From Bradyrhizobium sp. MOS003 (GTDB taxonomy: Bacteria; Pseudomonadota; Alphaproteobacteria; Rhizobiales; Xanthobacteraceae), in the NCBI RefSeq assembly GCF_003020125.1, contig NZ_PYFW01000017.1, forward strand, positions 1-62,874: DNA of 62,874 nt, read 5' to 3'. A program made the position numbers and the translations under genes. This document shows, one piece after another, positions 26,970 to 35,502 of the stretch. Numbering within the stretch: the stretch's first letter is position 1; each line of letters opens with the position of its first letter. The notes under the pieces were generated by a model. The model saw only the letters and a program-made list of their open reading frames with translations. It was not told where the DNA came from and made no database searches.

Positions 26970-27404
26970 GTGGGGCGATTGGCGAAACGTGCGGCGAGCT
27001 TGGCAACGGTCCTGTTGTTGCCGCTGGCACTCACGGCATGTTTCGGCAGCGACGGCGACCGTCCGAGCATCATCGGTGGACCGCAAGCCGGAGGGCCGCA
27101 GCCGTTTCCCGACAATTTCCGAACCGACATCCTGGCGCTGATGCGCACCTACCTGAACAACCCGGTCGGCGTGCGTGAGGCCAGCATGGCCGAGCCGGTC
27201 CAGCGTGAGGTCGGCGGCCGGCAGTTCTACGTGAGCTGTCTCCACTTCATCCCGCGCGAGACCGACGGCAGCTACAAGGCCATGCGGGAGCGCGCTGTGA
27301 TCTTCGTGAACGGACGGGCGGACCGCGTCGCCGACCGGACGAGCGACCTCTGCGCCGGCGCGGTTTACGTACCGTTTCCGGAACTCGAAAAGATGACGCG
27401 GTAG
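26970..27404 (+). CDS. Small lipoprotein
   Basis: 144 aa from GTG 26970 just behind GAGCGGGA; the frame is open to 26817 but those residues look non-coding. Signal peptide VLLLPLALTAC gives a lipobox (LTAC). The mature domain has YVSCLHFIPRETDGSYK, ERAVIFVNGR and DLCAGAVYVPFPEL with two cysteines that may pair. Family unknown; the same kind of small lipoprotein occurs widely in Bradyrhizobium. It probably sits in the outer membrane or periplasm. Confidence 0.8.
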   Translation: MGRLAKRAASLATVLLLPLALTACFGSDGDRPSIIGGPQAGGPQPFPDNFRTDILALMRTYLNNPVGVREASMAEPVQREVGGRQFYVSCLHFIPRETDGSYKAMRERAVIFVNGRADRVADRTSDLCAGAVYVPFPELEKMTR

Positions 27405-27687
27405 TGCAAAGCCCGCTTTCATTCCGGGATGCTAGAGCAAGGGCTGCCGGAGCCGTTGGATCACATTTCGGGGAGCTTTGAACGGGGCGGTTTGACCGCG
27501 CGACAGATTGTTACGGCAGGCTTTGCGCAGGCGACAAAAAAATAGCCGGTGCAAGGCAATTTGACGGAACAAAATCGCGTTGTTGCCACTCCGTCACAGT
27601 TACGAACGATCAACGTTCCGGCATCGCCGCGAAGCAACCCAATTCACGCCACGTTGTTTCCTGAGTGTCGTAAATGAAAGAACGGGG

Positions 27688-28401
27688 ATGACAATGAAAT
27701 CGATTTTGCTAGGTGCAGCCGCTCTGCTCGCACTGGCGGCGCCAGCCGCAGCCGCGGACATGCAAGCGCGCACCTACACCAAGGCTCCGGCCTATACGCC
27801 GCCGCAGGTGATTTACAACTGGACCGGCTTCTATATCGGCGGCCATGTCGGCGGCGCGTTTGCCGGCGACAGCAGCTTCCAGTCCAGCGACGCCCGCTTC
27901 CTTGGCGGCGTGCAGGGCGGCTTCGACTACCAGTTCGCGCCCAACTGGGTGTTGGGTATCGAGGCCCAGTATTCCTGGCTGCCGACCAACAATAACGGTG
28001 TCACGTTCCCGTTCGGCACGCAGGTGACCTCCAACACCGACCAACTCGGGTCGGTGACCGGCCGCATCGGCTATACCTGGGGTCCGGCGCTGCTCTACGC
28101 CAAGGGCGGTTACGCCTGGCGCAATGGCGGACTGGGCGTCAACATTGCCGGCGTGCCGCAAGGCTTCACCACCACCGGCAACAGCAAGGACGGCTACACC
28201 GTCGGCGCCGGCCTCGAATACATGTTCGCGCCGAACTGGTCGGCCAAGGCCGAGTACCAGTACTATAATTTCGGCAGCACGACGATCACCTCCGGGCCGG
28301 CCGACGTCGTCGGTGTTCGCGGCCGGGAGGACGAGCATACCGTCAAGGTCGGTGTGAACTATCGCTTCGGCTGGGGCGGTCCGGCAGCCTCGCGCTACTG
28401 A
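27688..28401 (+). CDS. Outer-membrane beta-barrel protein (Omp25/31-like)
   Basis: 237 aa. Signal peptide ends APAAAADM; the mature protein has the rhizobial Omp25/RopB-like opening KAPAYTPPQVIYNWTGFYIGGHVGG, then alternating strands (ALLYAKGGYAWRNGG, SAKAEYQYYNFGS) and ends VNYRFGW plus a short GGPAASRY tail. About eight strands are expected. ATG 27688 or 27694 (MKSILLG, behind GGGGA) is the start. A clear terminator follows. Likely a surface protein with structural or porin-like role. Confidence 0.93.
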   Translation: MTMKSILLGAAALLALAAPAAAADMQARTYTKAPAYTPPQVIYNWTGFYIGGHVGGAFAGDSSFQSSDARFLGGVQGGFDYQFAPNWVLGIEAQYSWLPTNNNGVTFPFGTQVTSNTDQLGSVTGRIGYTWGPALLYAKGGYAWRNGGLGVNIAGVPQGFTTTGNSKDGYTVGAGLEYMFAPNWSAKAEYQYYNFGSTTITSGPADVVGVRGREDEHTVKVGVNYRFGWGGPAASRY

Positions 28402-28426
28402 CGCTCCACAGCGACCAAGCTCTGAC

Positions 28427-28451
28427 AAAGGCCGGCTTCCCGCCGGCCTTT
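28427..28451 (+). terminator. Terminator after the outer-membrane protein gene
   Basis: Stem AAAGGCCGGC (28427-28436) with GCCGGCCTTT (28442-28451), loop TTCCC, followed by TCGTTTG. Typical Rho-independent form. Confidence 0.85.
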
Positions 28452-28653
28452 CGTTTGTCAGCCTTCTGCCTGCCGGCCCGATCTTTCCTTTGTGTGAACC
28501 ATCTGGCGCGTCATTTGCAGGAAAACATCCCGGCGCGCGCCTTCTCACGCGCGTCATGGGACTTGGGTAAAGCAAAAATAATTTTTGCCGCTTACGGAAC
28601 TCGCGCTCCGGAAAGCGTTATATGAGAATTACCGGGCTGGTGGGACGACGGAC

Positions 28654-28896
28654 ATGCGTATCTTGGTGTCGGCAGTAGCGCTCTCTTGCTTCTTTGGCCT
28701 GCCGTGCTCTGCACAGACAATCCTCAAATCCGAGCCTTTGATGCTGGCACCTTACGAGGTGGCTTTCGTCAAGGACGCGTCCTGCCCGTCGGGCAAGGTG
28801 CTGAAGGTGACGGGCGCGATCCGTGGGCTGCATCGCCGCAAGGCTTGCGTCCCAATGCCCGGTGAGCAGGCCTCGCTGGCGGCCGCGACGCCCTGA
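28654..28896 (+). CDS. Small exported protein (DUF6719-like)
   Basis: 80 aa from ATG 28654. Sec signal peptide (MRILVSAVALSCFFGLPCSAQ) and a short domain LAPYEVAFVKDASCPSGKVLKVTGAIRGLHRRKACV with a Cys pair, matching small secreted Rhizobiales proteins I recall as DUF6719. Function unknown. Confidence 0.75.
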   Translation: MRILVSAVALSCFFGLPCSAQTILKSEPLMLAPYEVAFVKDASCPSGKVLKVTGAIRGLHRRKACVPMPGEQASLAAATP

Positions 28897-28919
28897 TCAC
28901 TTCGCGGCTGGCGCCGCCC

Positions 28920-29174
28920 TCACGAATTCAGCTCGAGCTCCATCCTAGCCTGGCGGTCGGCCTCGGCCTTGTTCCTGGCCGGATCCTCACCCTCGGCAAC
29001 CCGGCAGGACTTGATCTCGTAGTCGTTGTCGAGCACGCGGCGCGGCCCGGGGCGGTCCTCGTCGGCGCTGACATCCACGACCAGGCCGCTCCGATGCGCC
29101 AGCTGCCAGACGTCGGATTCGCTCGGATAGGCTTTGCTGATCTGGGCGTCGTTGCAGAACAAGGCGTAGGGCAT
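28920..29174 (-). CDS. Small cytoplasmic protein, unknown
   Basis: 84 aa, charged, no signal or membrane segment. Starts YALFCNDAQISKAYPSESDVW and ends RQARMELELNS. It resembles short Bradyrhizobium conserved proteins of unknown function. The gene is convergent with the DUF6719-like gene. Confidence 0.65.
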   Translation of the reverse strand: MPYALFCNDAQISKAYPSESDVWQLAHRSGLVVDVSADEDRPGPRRVLDNDYEIKSCRVAEGEDPARNKAEADRQARMELELNS

Positions 29175-29278
29175 TCTTTCCGCTCCAGGAAAGCGCGTTA
29201 ACGACCGGAAGGGCAGGCGGTTCCGGAAGGCTTCCGATCACGGGGCCGTGATCAGGAGGCAGGGGTTCTGAGTCTTTA

Positions 29279-29319
29279 ACGAGTCCTGAATCCAGGAAAA
29301 AAGAATCCCTGGGACTCGT
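29279..29319. other. Bulged hairpin
   Basis: ACGAGTC (29279-29285) pairs with GACTCGT (29313-29319), and CCAGG (29292-29296) pairs with CCTGG (29308-29312), leaving a 6-nt bulge on one side. Upstream of a 39-codon ORF. A possible regulatory RNA element; role unknown. Confidence 0.4.
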
Positions 29320-29335
29320 TTGGCGGAATCAGCGG

Positions 29336-29455
29336 ATGTTCCCGGCCATGACGAGCGACCTGAACACCTCCTGCGGGCACATGCTCCTGCCGCTGACTTT
29401 GGCGCTGGTCGGCGCCTGCGCGGCCAATCTTTGGCTGGTGTGGTCCTGGATCTAA
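29336..29455 (+). CDS. Possible 39-aa membrane peptide
   Basis: ATG 29336 to TAA 29455. The second half is hydrophobic (LPLTLALVGACAANLWLVWSWI), a single membrane span. The ribosome site is weak (GGCGGAATCAGCGG), so translation is uncertain. It follows a bulged hairpin. Confidence 0.35.
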   Translation: MFPAMTSDLNTSCGHMLLPLTLALVGACAANLWLVWSWI

Positions 29456-29473
29456 GCCCCTGATCGGTCGGCC

Positions 29474-29848
29474 TTACTTTCTGGCCGGTGAGCCCGAGCC
29501 GTCGCGGATGGCGGCGCGCAATCTGGTCAGGGTTTCGACGCAATATTCCTCGCGCTCGCGCTCGAACCGCTCCTGATGCTTGCGGAAATTGGCGATGCGG
29601 GCCTGCATCTCGTTGCGGAAATCCCCGCCCGCGCGCGGCGCCGGCAGGGGGGCGGGCGGGGGCGGCACTGGGGCTTCCGTCAGCGCGATCTCGACAGCGC
29701 GAGCCTGCACGGTAACGTTCTCTACCGGGATAGTCTGGGCAGCCGTGCTCGTGCCCGGTCGAAGGACATCATCCTTCCTGCCGGTCACCGATTGGACGAA
29801 GGCCAGTGTCTGCGCGATCAGTGCGTCGCGTTCCGCAATCCATTTCAT
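29474..29848 (-). CDS. Small coiled-coil-like protein, unknown
   Basis: 124 aa from ATG 29848, which follows GAGGTGG. The middle is Pro/Ala-rich (PPPPAPLPAP). The C-terminal half is charged and helical (FRNEMQARIANFRKHQERFEREREEY, a likely coiled coil). No membrane or signal. Unknown function; small proteins of this sort are frequent in Bradyrhizobium. Confidence 0.72.
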   Translation of the reverse strand: MKWIAERDALIAQTLAFVQSVTGRKDDVLRPGTSTAAQTIPVENVTVQARAVEIALTEAPVPPPPAPLPAPRAGGDFRNEMQARIANFRKHQERFEREREEYCVETLTRLRAAIRDGSGSPARK

Positions 29849-29950
29849 GATCCACCTCAGCCGCCCCCCATTCCAGCAAAGCGGCTGGGTCGAATCAAGC
29901 AAGTTTACAAAGGGATTGCATATTTTTCCCGGTCATCCGACATAGGGCGG

Positions 29951-30115
29951 ATGGACTCCGGAACAGAACGGTCGAACGCGGTGGAGGGCCTGAGGCTCAT
30001 CCGCGCTTTCCTGTCGCTGCCGCCCGACAAGCGGGCGGAGGTCATCGCGTTCGTGGAGGGATTGGCACGTATGCAGGACCGGCCCGAGGAGGGCGCGGAG
30101 GCGTCGCCGAAGTGA
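29951..30115 (+). CDS. Small helical protein, unknown
   Basis: 54 aa, ATG 29951 straight after AGGGCGG. Helical, charged: VEGLRLIRAFLSLPPDKRAEVIAFVEGLARM, similar in style to small DNA-binding-like or regulator fragments. No family recognised. Convergent with the next gene, 3 nt away. Confidence 0.5.
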   Translation: MDSGTERSNAVEGLRLIRAFLSLPPDKRAEVIAFVEGLARMQDRPEEGAEASPK

Positions 30116-30118
30116 GCG

Positions 30119-30361
30119 TTATCGTTCGCGTGGATTGACGTTCGGCTCGAACGGGGCGCCGATCACCCGAACCGGCGTTAGATCCGACGTCCGGGACATC
30201 TCGATCGTCGCCCGCTCGGCCGTCGCCCGCCCAGCGACCAGTCTTTCGGACTGGGGTCCCATGGCCGGCTCCAGCAGCGCCAATGTGCCCGCCACAGCGC
30301 CGCAGCACAGCGTCACCGTCGCCAGCAAAAACATATTCCGGTTTTCTTCTCTGATCCGCAT
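30119..30361 (-). CDS. Small membrane-anchored protein
   Basis: 80 aa from ATG 30361; a 71-aa form starts at ATG 30334 (MFLLATVTLCCG), nearer to AGAGAAG. One N-terminal membrane helix (FLLATVTLCCGAVAGTLALL), remainder hydrophilic. Unknown function. Confidence 0.55.
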   Translation of the reverse strand: MRIREENRNMFLLATVTLCCGAVAGTLALLEPAMGPQSERLVAGRATAERATIEMSRTSDLTPVRVIGAPFEPNVNPRER

Positions 30362-30499
30362 GGGCCGACAACGCGAAACGCCGGGGCGCGGTTCCGCTAT
30401 TGGAGACATCCCGAGTGCCGCGAAAATGGGCTCAAGCTTACGCGAAGCTTACGCCAGAGCGCAGAGGAGTTTATTTTCCGTAAGAGGACGCCTTCAAAT

Positions 30500-30534
30500 T
30501 GCATTAAATTTTAACAACCGCAGGTTTTAATGCA
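30500..30534 (+). promoter_or_regulatory. 9-bp inverted repeat before the chemoreceptor gene
   Basis: TGCATTAAA (30500-30508) and TTTAATGCA (30526-30534) form perfect arms 46 nt before the receptor start. Could be an operator; AT-rich enough to include promoter elements. Confidence 0.45.
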
Positions 30535-30579
30535 CGGTGCTGGGTTTATGCCCCGGCAGAACATTGGTGGGCGGCGGAC

Positions 30580-32277
30580 ATGAGCTTTTTGAACAATCTG
30601 AAGATCGTCTGGAAAGTGGCGTTGATCGTGGCGGTGATGGGCTGCGCGATGATCGCCGTCGCGGGCTTCGGCGCGCGCGAACTTGCCGCGACCGTCGACG
30701 GCTTTGGCGAACTCGCCGCCGCGCAATCCTCCGCGCTCAACCTCGCGCGCGCCCAGCGTCGTGCGGAGACTTACCATGCCGCGCTTTATGCCGTCCTCAC
30801 CGAGGCAACCGAGGCCGGCAATGCCGCCCGCCTGAAGACCGCCAACCAGAACCGCGACGAGATTCGTCAATATCTGAACGCGGCGGAGCAGGACGATCCG
30901 CAGCGCGCCAATCAGATCAAGAGCATCGGAGACCAGCTGACGGGAGCGTTCGCGGGCTGCGACCCGGTGCTGAAGGCGGGATCGCAGGCCAGCAGCACTG
31001 AAGAGAATGCCAAGGCCGCCGACCGGGCGCACAAGGAGTGCGATCCGCTGCTCGATGCGGCCCTCGCACGCATTGCCCAGTTCACCACCGAAACCGGTCA
31101 GGCCGTCGCCAAGCGCAAAGAGGCCATCAACCGCGATGCGCGCGCCGCGACCTGGACCGCGGTCGGCGTCAGCGCCGGCGGCCTGATCCTGGGCATCGCG
31201 ATCGCGCTGTTCATTGGCCTCAAGGCGATGTCGAAGCCGATTGCCCGGCTCAAGCTCGCCATGGAGGGGCTCGCCCGCAACGATCTCAAGACCGAGGTGT
31301 CCGAGAAGGACCGGCACGACGAGATCGGCGACATGGCCAGGACGGTCGAAGTTTTCAAGACCAATGCGCTGGAAGTCGAGCGCCTCAAGGCTGCGCAGCA
31401 CGAGGTCGAGAAGCAGGCTGCCGAGCAGCGCCGTCGCGACATGGTCAACCTCGCCGATGGCTTTGAACGTGCGGTCGGCGAAATCATCGAGACGGTGGGC
31501 TCGGCGTCCACCGAGCTCGAAGCGTCGTCCTCGACGCTCGCGACCACCGCCCAGCGCGCGCAGGAGCTGACCTCGGTCGTTGCAGTCGCGTCCGGCGAAG
31601 CCACCGGCAACGTGCAGTCGGTCGCGACCGCCACGGAGGAGCTGTCGTCCTCGGTCAACGAGATCAGCCGGCAGGTGCAGGAATCCGCGCGGATGGCGGG
31701 TGAAGCCGTCGCCCAGGCCCGCACCACGACCGAGCGCGTCAGCGAGCTCTCGGTCGCGGCGACGCGGATCGGCGACGTCGTCGAGCTGATCAACACCATT
31801 GCCGGCCAGACCAACCTCTTGGCGCTGAACGCAACGATCGAGGCGGCGCGTGCGGGCGAGGCCGGCCGCGGCTTCGCAGTGGTCGCGGCCGAAGTGAAGA
31901 CGCTGGCCGAACAGACCGCGAAAGCGACCGGCGAGATCAGCCAGCAGATATCCGGCATCCAGACCGCGACCCAGGAGTCCGTCAACGCGATCCGCGATAT
32001 CTCGGTGACCATCGAGCGGCTGTCGGAGGTGTCCTCGACCATTGCCGCGGCCGTCGAGGAGCAGGGCGCCGCCACCCAGGAAATCTCGCGCAACGTCCAG
32101 CAGGCCGCGCACGGCACCCAGCAGGTCTCCTCGAACATCACCGACGTGCAGCGCGGTGCGGCCGAGACCGGCTCGGCCTCCTCGCAGGTGCTCTCGACCG
32201 CCAAGATGCTGGCAAGCGACAGCAACCGCCTGAAGGACGAAGTCGGGAAATTCCTGCGGACGGTGCGCACGGCGTAA
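30580..32277 (+). CDS. Methyl-accepting chemotaxis protein
   Basis: 565 aa. TM1 about 9-31 (WKVALIVAVMGCAMIAVAG), a periplasmic helical domain about 32-187 with two CDP motifs (AGCDPVL and KECDPLL), TM2 about 188-211, HAMP about 212-265, then the kinase-control hairpin with the tip INTIAGQTNLLALNATIEAA near 405-425. Ends KFLRTVRTA, without a CheR-binding NWETF tail. Relays ligand state to CheA/CheW. The paired cysteines of the sensor domain may be a disulfide. The ligand cannot be deduced; a 9-bp dyad lies upstream. Confidence 0.94.
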   Translation: MSFLNNLKIVWKVALIVAVMGCAMIAVAGFGARELAATVDGFGELAAAQSSALNLARAQRRAETYHAALYAVLTEATEAGNAARLKTANQNRDEIRQYLNAAEQDDPQRANQIKSIGDQLTGAFAGCDPVLKAGSQASSTEENAKAADRAHKECDPLLDAALARIAQFTTETGQAVAKRKEAINRDARAATWTAVGVSAGGLILGIAIALFIGLKAMSKPIARLKLAMEGLARNDLKTEVSEKDRHDEIGDMARTVEVFKTNALEVERLKAAQHEVEKQAAEQRRRDMVNLADGFERAVGEIIETVGSASTELEASSSTLATTAQRAQELTSVVAVASGEATGNVQSVATATEELSSSVNEISRQVQESARMAGEAVAQARTTTERVSELSVAATRIGDVVELINTIAGQTNLLALNATIEAARAGEAGRGFAVVAAEVKTLAEQTAKATGEISQQISGIQTATQESVNAIRDISVTIERLSEVSSTIAAAVEEQGAATQEISRNVQQAAHGTQQVSSNITDVQRGAAETGSASSQVLSTAKMLASDSNRLKDEVGKFLRTVRTA

Positions 32278-32305
32278 GTCCGCCGGAACACGTTCGCCGC
32301 GCGTT

Positions 32306-32419
32306 CTAGAGCGCCAGCACGAAACCGAGCGCGATAACCAGCAGCACGGCCGTCGCGACGACGGCCGTCACCGCGCCGGCGACGATCTTGGCGTTCTCTC
32401 TCGGAGTGGTCGACCGCAT
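32306..32419 (-). CDS. 37-aa single-span membrane peptide
   Basis: ATG 32419 (MRSTTPRENAKIVAG) to TAG 32306. After a basic N-terminus it is one membrane helix (VTAVVATAVLLVIALGFVLAL). Similar small membrane proteins are common in Bradyrhizobium. No clear ribosome site. Divergent from the methyltransferase gene. Confidence 0.5.
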   Translation of the reverse strand: MRSTTPRENAKIVAGAVTAVVATAVLLVIALGFVLAL

Positions 32420-32472
32420 CGGAAGCGAGTATAGCTCGCTTGCACCGGAATCTCGACTGCGAGTCCGAACCA

Positions 32473-33186
32473 ATGACCGCCAATCGTCCCCCCGTGCTCG
32501 CCCACGACCGCTTCGTCGCCGACCGCGACAATTTCTCGGGGCTGGATCTCGCCGCGCGGTTCGAGCGGATCGAGCGCACCAACCTTTGGGGGGCCGCGAC
32601 TTCCGCGTCGGGCCTTGGCTCGGAGGACCCTGCGACCGCCGCGATCCGGCATGCGCTTCCTTCGCTGCTGCGGCGGCTCGGCGCGCGCTCGCTGCTCGAT
32701 GCGCCCTGCGGCGACGCCGGCTGGATCGGCCGCGTCAAGCTCGATCTCGATTACATCGGCATCGACATCGTGCCCTCGCTGATCGAGGCCAACAACGCGC
32801 GTGCGGCGCGCGGCGAATTGGCCGGCCGATTCCTGGTCTCCGATATCACGCGCGATGCACTGCCGCGGACCGACCTGATCCTGTGCCGAGACTGCCTGGT
32901 GCATCTGAGTTTTCAGAACATCGCCCGCGCCATTGGCCGCTTTCGCCAGAGCGGCGCGCAATTCCTGCTCGTCACGACGTTTCCGGAATGGCAGGAAAAT
33001 TGTGATTGCGAGGACGGCGACTGGCGCGCGCTCAACATGACGAAGGCGCCGTTCGGCTGGCCGGTGCCGCGCGAATTGATCGACGAGCGCTGCGAGGAGG
33101 GCGATGGCGGCTGGCGCGACAAGAGCCTCGGGCTCTGGCGGCTGGACGAGTTGCCGGATCGCGTTCGCGCCGCCGCGGATGTGTGA
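32473..33186 (+). CDS. Class I SAM-dependent methyltransferase
   Basis: 237 aa. SAM-binding motif I is LLDAPCGDAGW (about 74-84), followed by YIGIDIVPSLIEANN (motif II acidic) and DLILCRDCLVHLSF (motif III/IV). The later half contains CDCEDGDWRALNM. Substrate unknown; small-molecule methyltransferase type. ATG 32473. Confidence 0.88.
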   Translation: MTANRPPVLAHDRFVADRDNFSGLDLAARFERIERTNLWGAATSASGLGSEDPATAAIRHALPSLLRRLGARSLLDAPCGDAGWIGRVKLDLDYIGIDIVPSLIEANNARAARGELAGRFLVSDITRDALPRTDLILCRDCLVHLSFQNIARAIGRFRQSGAQFLLVTTFPEWQENCDCEDGDWRALNMTKAPFGWPVPRELIDERCEEGDGGWRDKSLGLWRLDELPDRVRAAADV

Positions 33187-33279
33187 CAGCTGCGGGCGCA
33201 ACGTCCATTGCGTCCGCGATCGCCCCGGCGATAGACTTCAGGTTGTGTCGAGATCTCCAGTCGCATGCCGGAGCCCATC

Positions 33280-35112
33280 ATGAAAGCACGTGCTCTCCTG
33301 GCCGCGTTGTCGATCTGGTGCAGCGCGCCGGCTTTGGCGCAGCAGGAGGGCGCCGCGCTCTATGCGACGCATTGCGCGCAATGCCACGACGGCGATGCGC
33401 AGAGCCGCGTGCCGGGCCGCGGCGCCATGCAGGCGATGTCGTTCGACCATGTGCTGGCGGCGTTGACCTCCGGCAGCATGGCGGCGATGGCAAAGGATCG
33501 CAGCGACGCGGAACGCCGCGCGATCGCGTCCTTCGTCACCGGCAAGATCGCGACCGGCAGCGTTGCAGCCGACGCGGAAGGCCGCTGCACGCAACAGGTC
33601 AGCGGCTTTCCGCAAGCCCTCGACGGCCCGCGCTGGAACGGATGGGGCGTCGACACCAACAACAGCCGGTACCAACCCGCCGACATGGCGGGGCTGACGG
33701 CGGAGCAGGTGCCGCGCCTGCGGTTGAAATGGGCTTATGCCTTCCCGGGCGCCTCGGTGTCGTTTGCGCCGCCGTCCATCGTGGGCGGCCTGCTGTTCAT
33801 CGGCGGCACCGATCGCAAGGTGCACGCGCTCGACGCGCGCAGCGGCTGCACGCTGTGGACGCTGGCGATCGATGCGGCGGTGCGCGCCGCGATCAGCTTT
33901 GCGCCACTTCCGGGCTCCGACCAGTTCGCGATCTTCTTCGGCGATTTGCGCGCCAACGCCTATGCCGTGAACGCGCTGACCGGCGCGTTGATCTGGAAGA
34001 CGAAGGTCGAGGAGCATGCCGCCGCGCGCATCACCGGCGCGCCGACGCTGCATTCCGGCGTGCTCTACGTGCCGGTGTCCTCGATCGAGGAAGCCGCCGG
34101 TTCGCAGGCCAGTTACGAATGCTGCACCTTCCGCGGCAGCGTGGTGGCGCTGGACGCCGCGACCGGCAAGCTGATGTGGCAGGCCTATACGATTCCGGAA
34201 GTGCCGCACCCGACCGGCAAGAATGCCAGGGGCACGCAGCTGTTCGGTCCGTCCGGCGCTTCGATCTGGTCGGCGCCGACGATCGATGCGAAGCGCGGCG
34301 CGGTCTATGTGGGGACCAGCAATTCCTATTCGAACCCGCCGGCGACAACCGCCGATGCGATCCTGGCTTTCGAACTCGCGACCGGGAAGCTGCTCTGGAA
34401 GCAGCAGGCCACACCCAAGGATGCCTTTGTCGTGGCGTGCTTCACATCGGACAAGTCCAATTGTCCCGAGGATCACGGACCCGATCACGATTTCGGCCAG
34501 TCGCCGATCCTCGTGACCTTGCGCGACGGCAGGCGCATGCTCGTCATCGCGCAGAAATCCGGCGTCGTGCACGCGCTCGATCCCGACGACGATGGCAAGA
34601 TCCTGTGGCAGACCCGGATCGGGAAGGGCGGTTCGCTCGGCGGCAGCGAATGGGGCTCGGCCGCGGACGGCGAGCACATCTATGTCGCCAACTCCGACGT
34701 TCGCTTCATGCGTGACGGCACGCGGCGACTCGATTCCACGCAAGGCGGCGGCCTGTTCGGCCTCGACCTCGCGAGCGGCAAGATCGCCATGGAAGTGCCG
34801 CCGGTCGCGTGCGGCGACCGCCGCCAATGCAGCCCCGCGCTCTCGGCAGCGGTGAGCCTGATCCCGGGCGTGGTGTTCTCCGGCGGCGTCAGCGGTTTCC
34901 TGCGCGCCTATGCCACCGACGGCAAGCTGCTCTGGGAGTTTGACACGGCCCAGGATTTCAAGGCCGTCAACGGCGTTCCCGCCCATGGAGGCGCGATCGA
35001 CGGCCCCGGGCCCGTCATCGCCGGCGGCATGCTCTACACCAATTCCGGCTACGGCCAATGGAGCGGCGTCGCCGGCAACGTGCTGCTGGCGTTCGAAGTC
35101 GGGACGGAGTGA
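33280..35112 (+). CDS. Cytochrome c / PQQ-dependent dehydrogenase (polyvinyl alcohol dehydrogenase-like)
   Basis: 610 aa from ATG 33280 behind GGAG. Signal peptide ending PALAQ, a class I cytochrome c domain with C32-A-Q-C35-H36, then a PQQ beta-propeller from about 115. Propeller motifs: DRKVHALDARSGCTLWT, CCTFRGSVVALDAATGKLMW (Cys-Cys pair, as in PQQ enzymes), AILAFELATGKLLWKQ and GGLFGLDLASGKIAME. This order, cytochrome first and then propeller, is that of polyvinyl alcohol dehydrogenase. It probably oxidises an alcohol in the periplasm and passes electrons to its own heme. The real substrate is unknown. Confidence 0.88.
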   Translation: MKARALLAALSIWCSAPALAQQEGAALYATHCAQCHDGDAQSRVPGRGAMQAMSFDHVLAALTSGSMAAMAKDRSDAERRAIASFVTGKIATGSVAADAEGRCTQQVSGFPQALDGPRWNGWGVDTNNSRYQPADMAGLTAEQVPRLRLKWAYAFPGASVSFAPPSIVGGLLFIGGTDRKVHALDARSGCTLWTLAIDAAVRAAISFAPLPGSDQFAIFFGDLRANAYAVNALTGALIWKTKVEEHAAARITGAPTLHSGVLYVPVSSIEEAAGSQASYECCTFRGSVVALDAATGKLMWQAYTIPEVPHPTGKNARGTQLFGPSGASIWSAPTIDAKRGAVYVGTSNSYSNPPATTADAILAFELATGKLLWKQQATPKDAFVVACFTSDKSNCPEDHGPDHDFGQSPILVTLRDGRRMLVIAQKSGVVHALDPDDDGKILWQTRIGKGGSLGGSEWGSAADGEHIYVANSDVRFMRDGTRRLDSTQGGGLFGLDLASGKIAMEVPPVACGDRRQCSPALSAAVSLIPGVVFSGGVSGFLRAYATDGKLLWEFDTAQDFKAVNGVPAHGGAIDGPGPVIAGGMLYTNSGYGQWSGVAGNVLLAFEVGTE

Positions 35113-35118
35113 GGCTCG

Positions 35119-35376
35119 TCACCGGGGGCGCGGCAGGACCAGCACCATCGTCGCGGGTTGCCCGACGACGCTCTCGACCGCGTCCGCGATCTGCGTGCTA
35201 TATTCCGCACTGATGACGGCCGCCATGTACTCGCTGCGCGCATAGGCAGTCACGACGCCGCCGGCCAACTGTGTACAACGGAACCCCTGAAGGTACGTGT
35301 CGTATGCCTTTGCACCCAGGCTGAAGTTGAGCTTGGCTTGGACGGCGAGATCCTCATCATCAGTCAAAACAATCAT
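35119..35376 (-). CDS. Small conserved protein, unknown
   Basis: 85 aa from ATG 35376 behind GGAGGA. Contains DLAVQAKLNFSLGAKAYDTYLQGFRC and SAEYSTQIADAVESVVGQPATMV. No membrane or signal. I do not recognise the family. Confidence 0.65.
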   Translation of the reverse strand: MIVLTDDEDLAVQAKLNFSLGAKAYDTYLQGFRCTQLAGGVVTAYARSEYMAAVISAEYSTQIADAVESVVGQPATMVLVLPRPR

Positions 35377-35502
35377 GCATCCTCCGAATTCAGAGCATTG
35401 AGTTACGGAGCGGGGAGCCAGGCGTTGTGCATGAGGCCATGCTGAAATGGGACGGAACGAAACTCCCGAAGGTTGCCGAGACCGAAACAAGGATTGCATT
35501 CG

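Noticed and set aside
28608..28632. GGAAC-N15-CGTT, considered as an EcfG (general stress sigma) promoter before the DUF6719-like gene
   Set aside because: The consensus spacer is 16-17; similar N15 words occur by chance here (also near 37290), so there is not enough support.
29236..29253. GATCACGGGGCCGTGATC palindrome
   Set aside because: A short 8-bp stem with a 2-nt loop cannot form a stable hairpin; no gene or site is obviously linked.
30511..32112. Minus-strand 533-codon frame opposite the chemoreceptor
   Set aside because: Shadow of a high-G+C gene; the plus strand has the conserved MCP tip sequence and two membrane helices.
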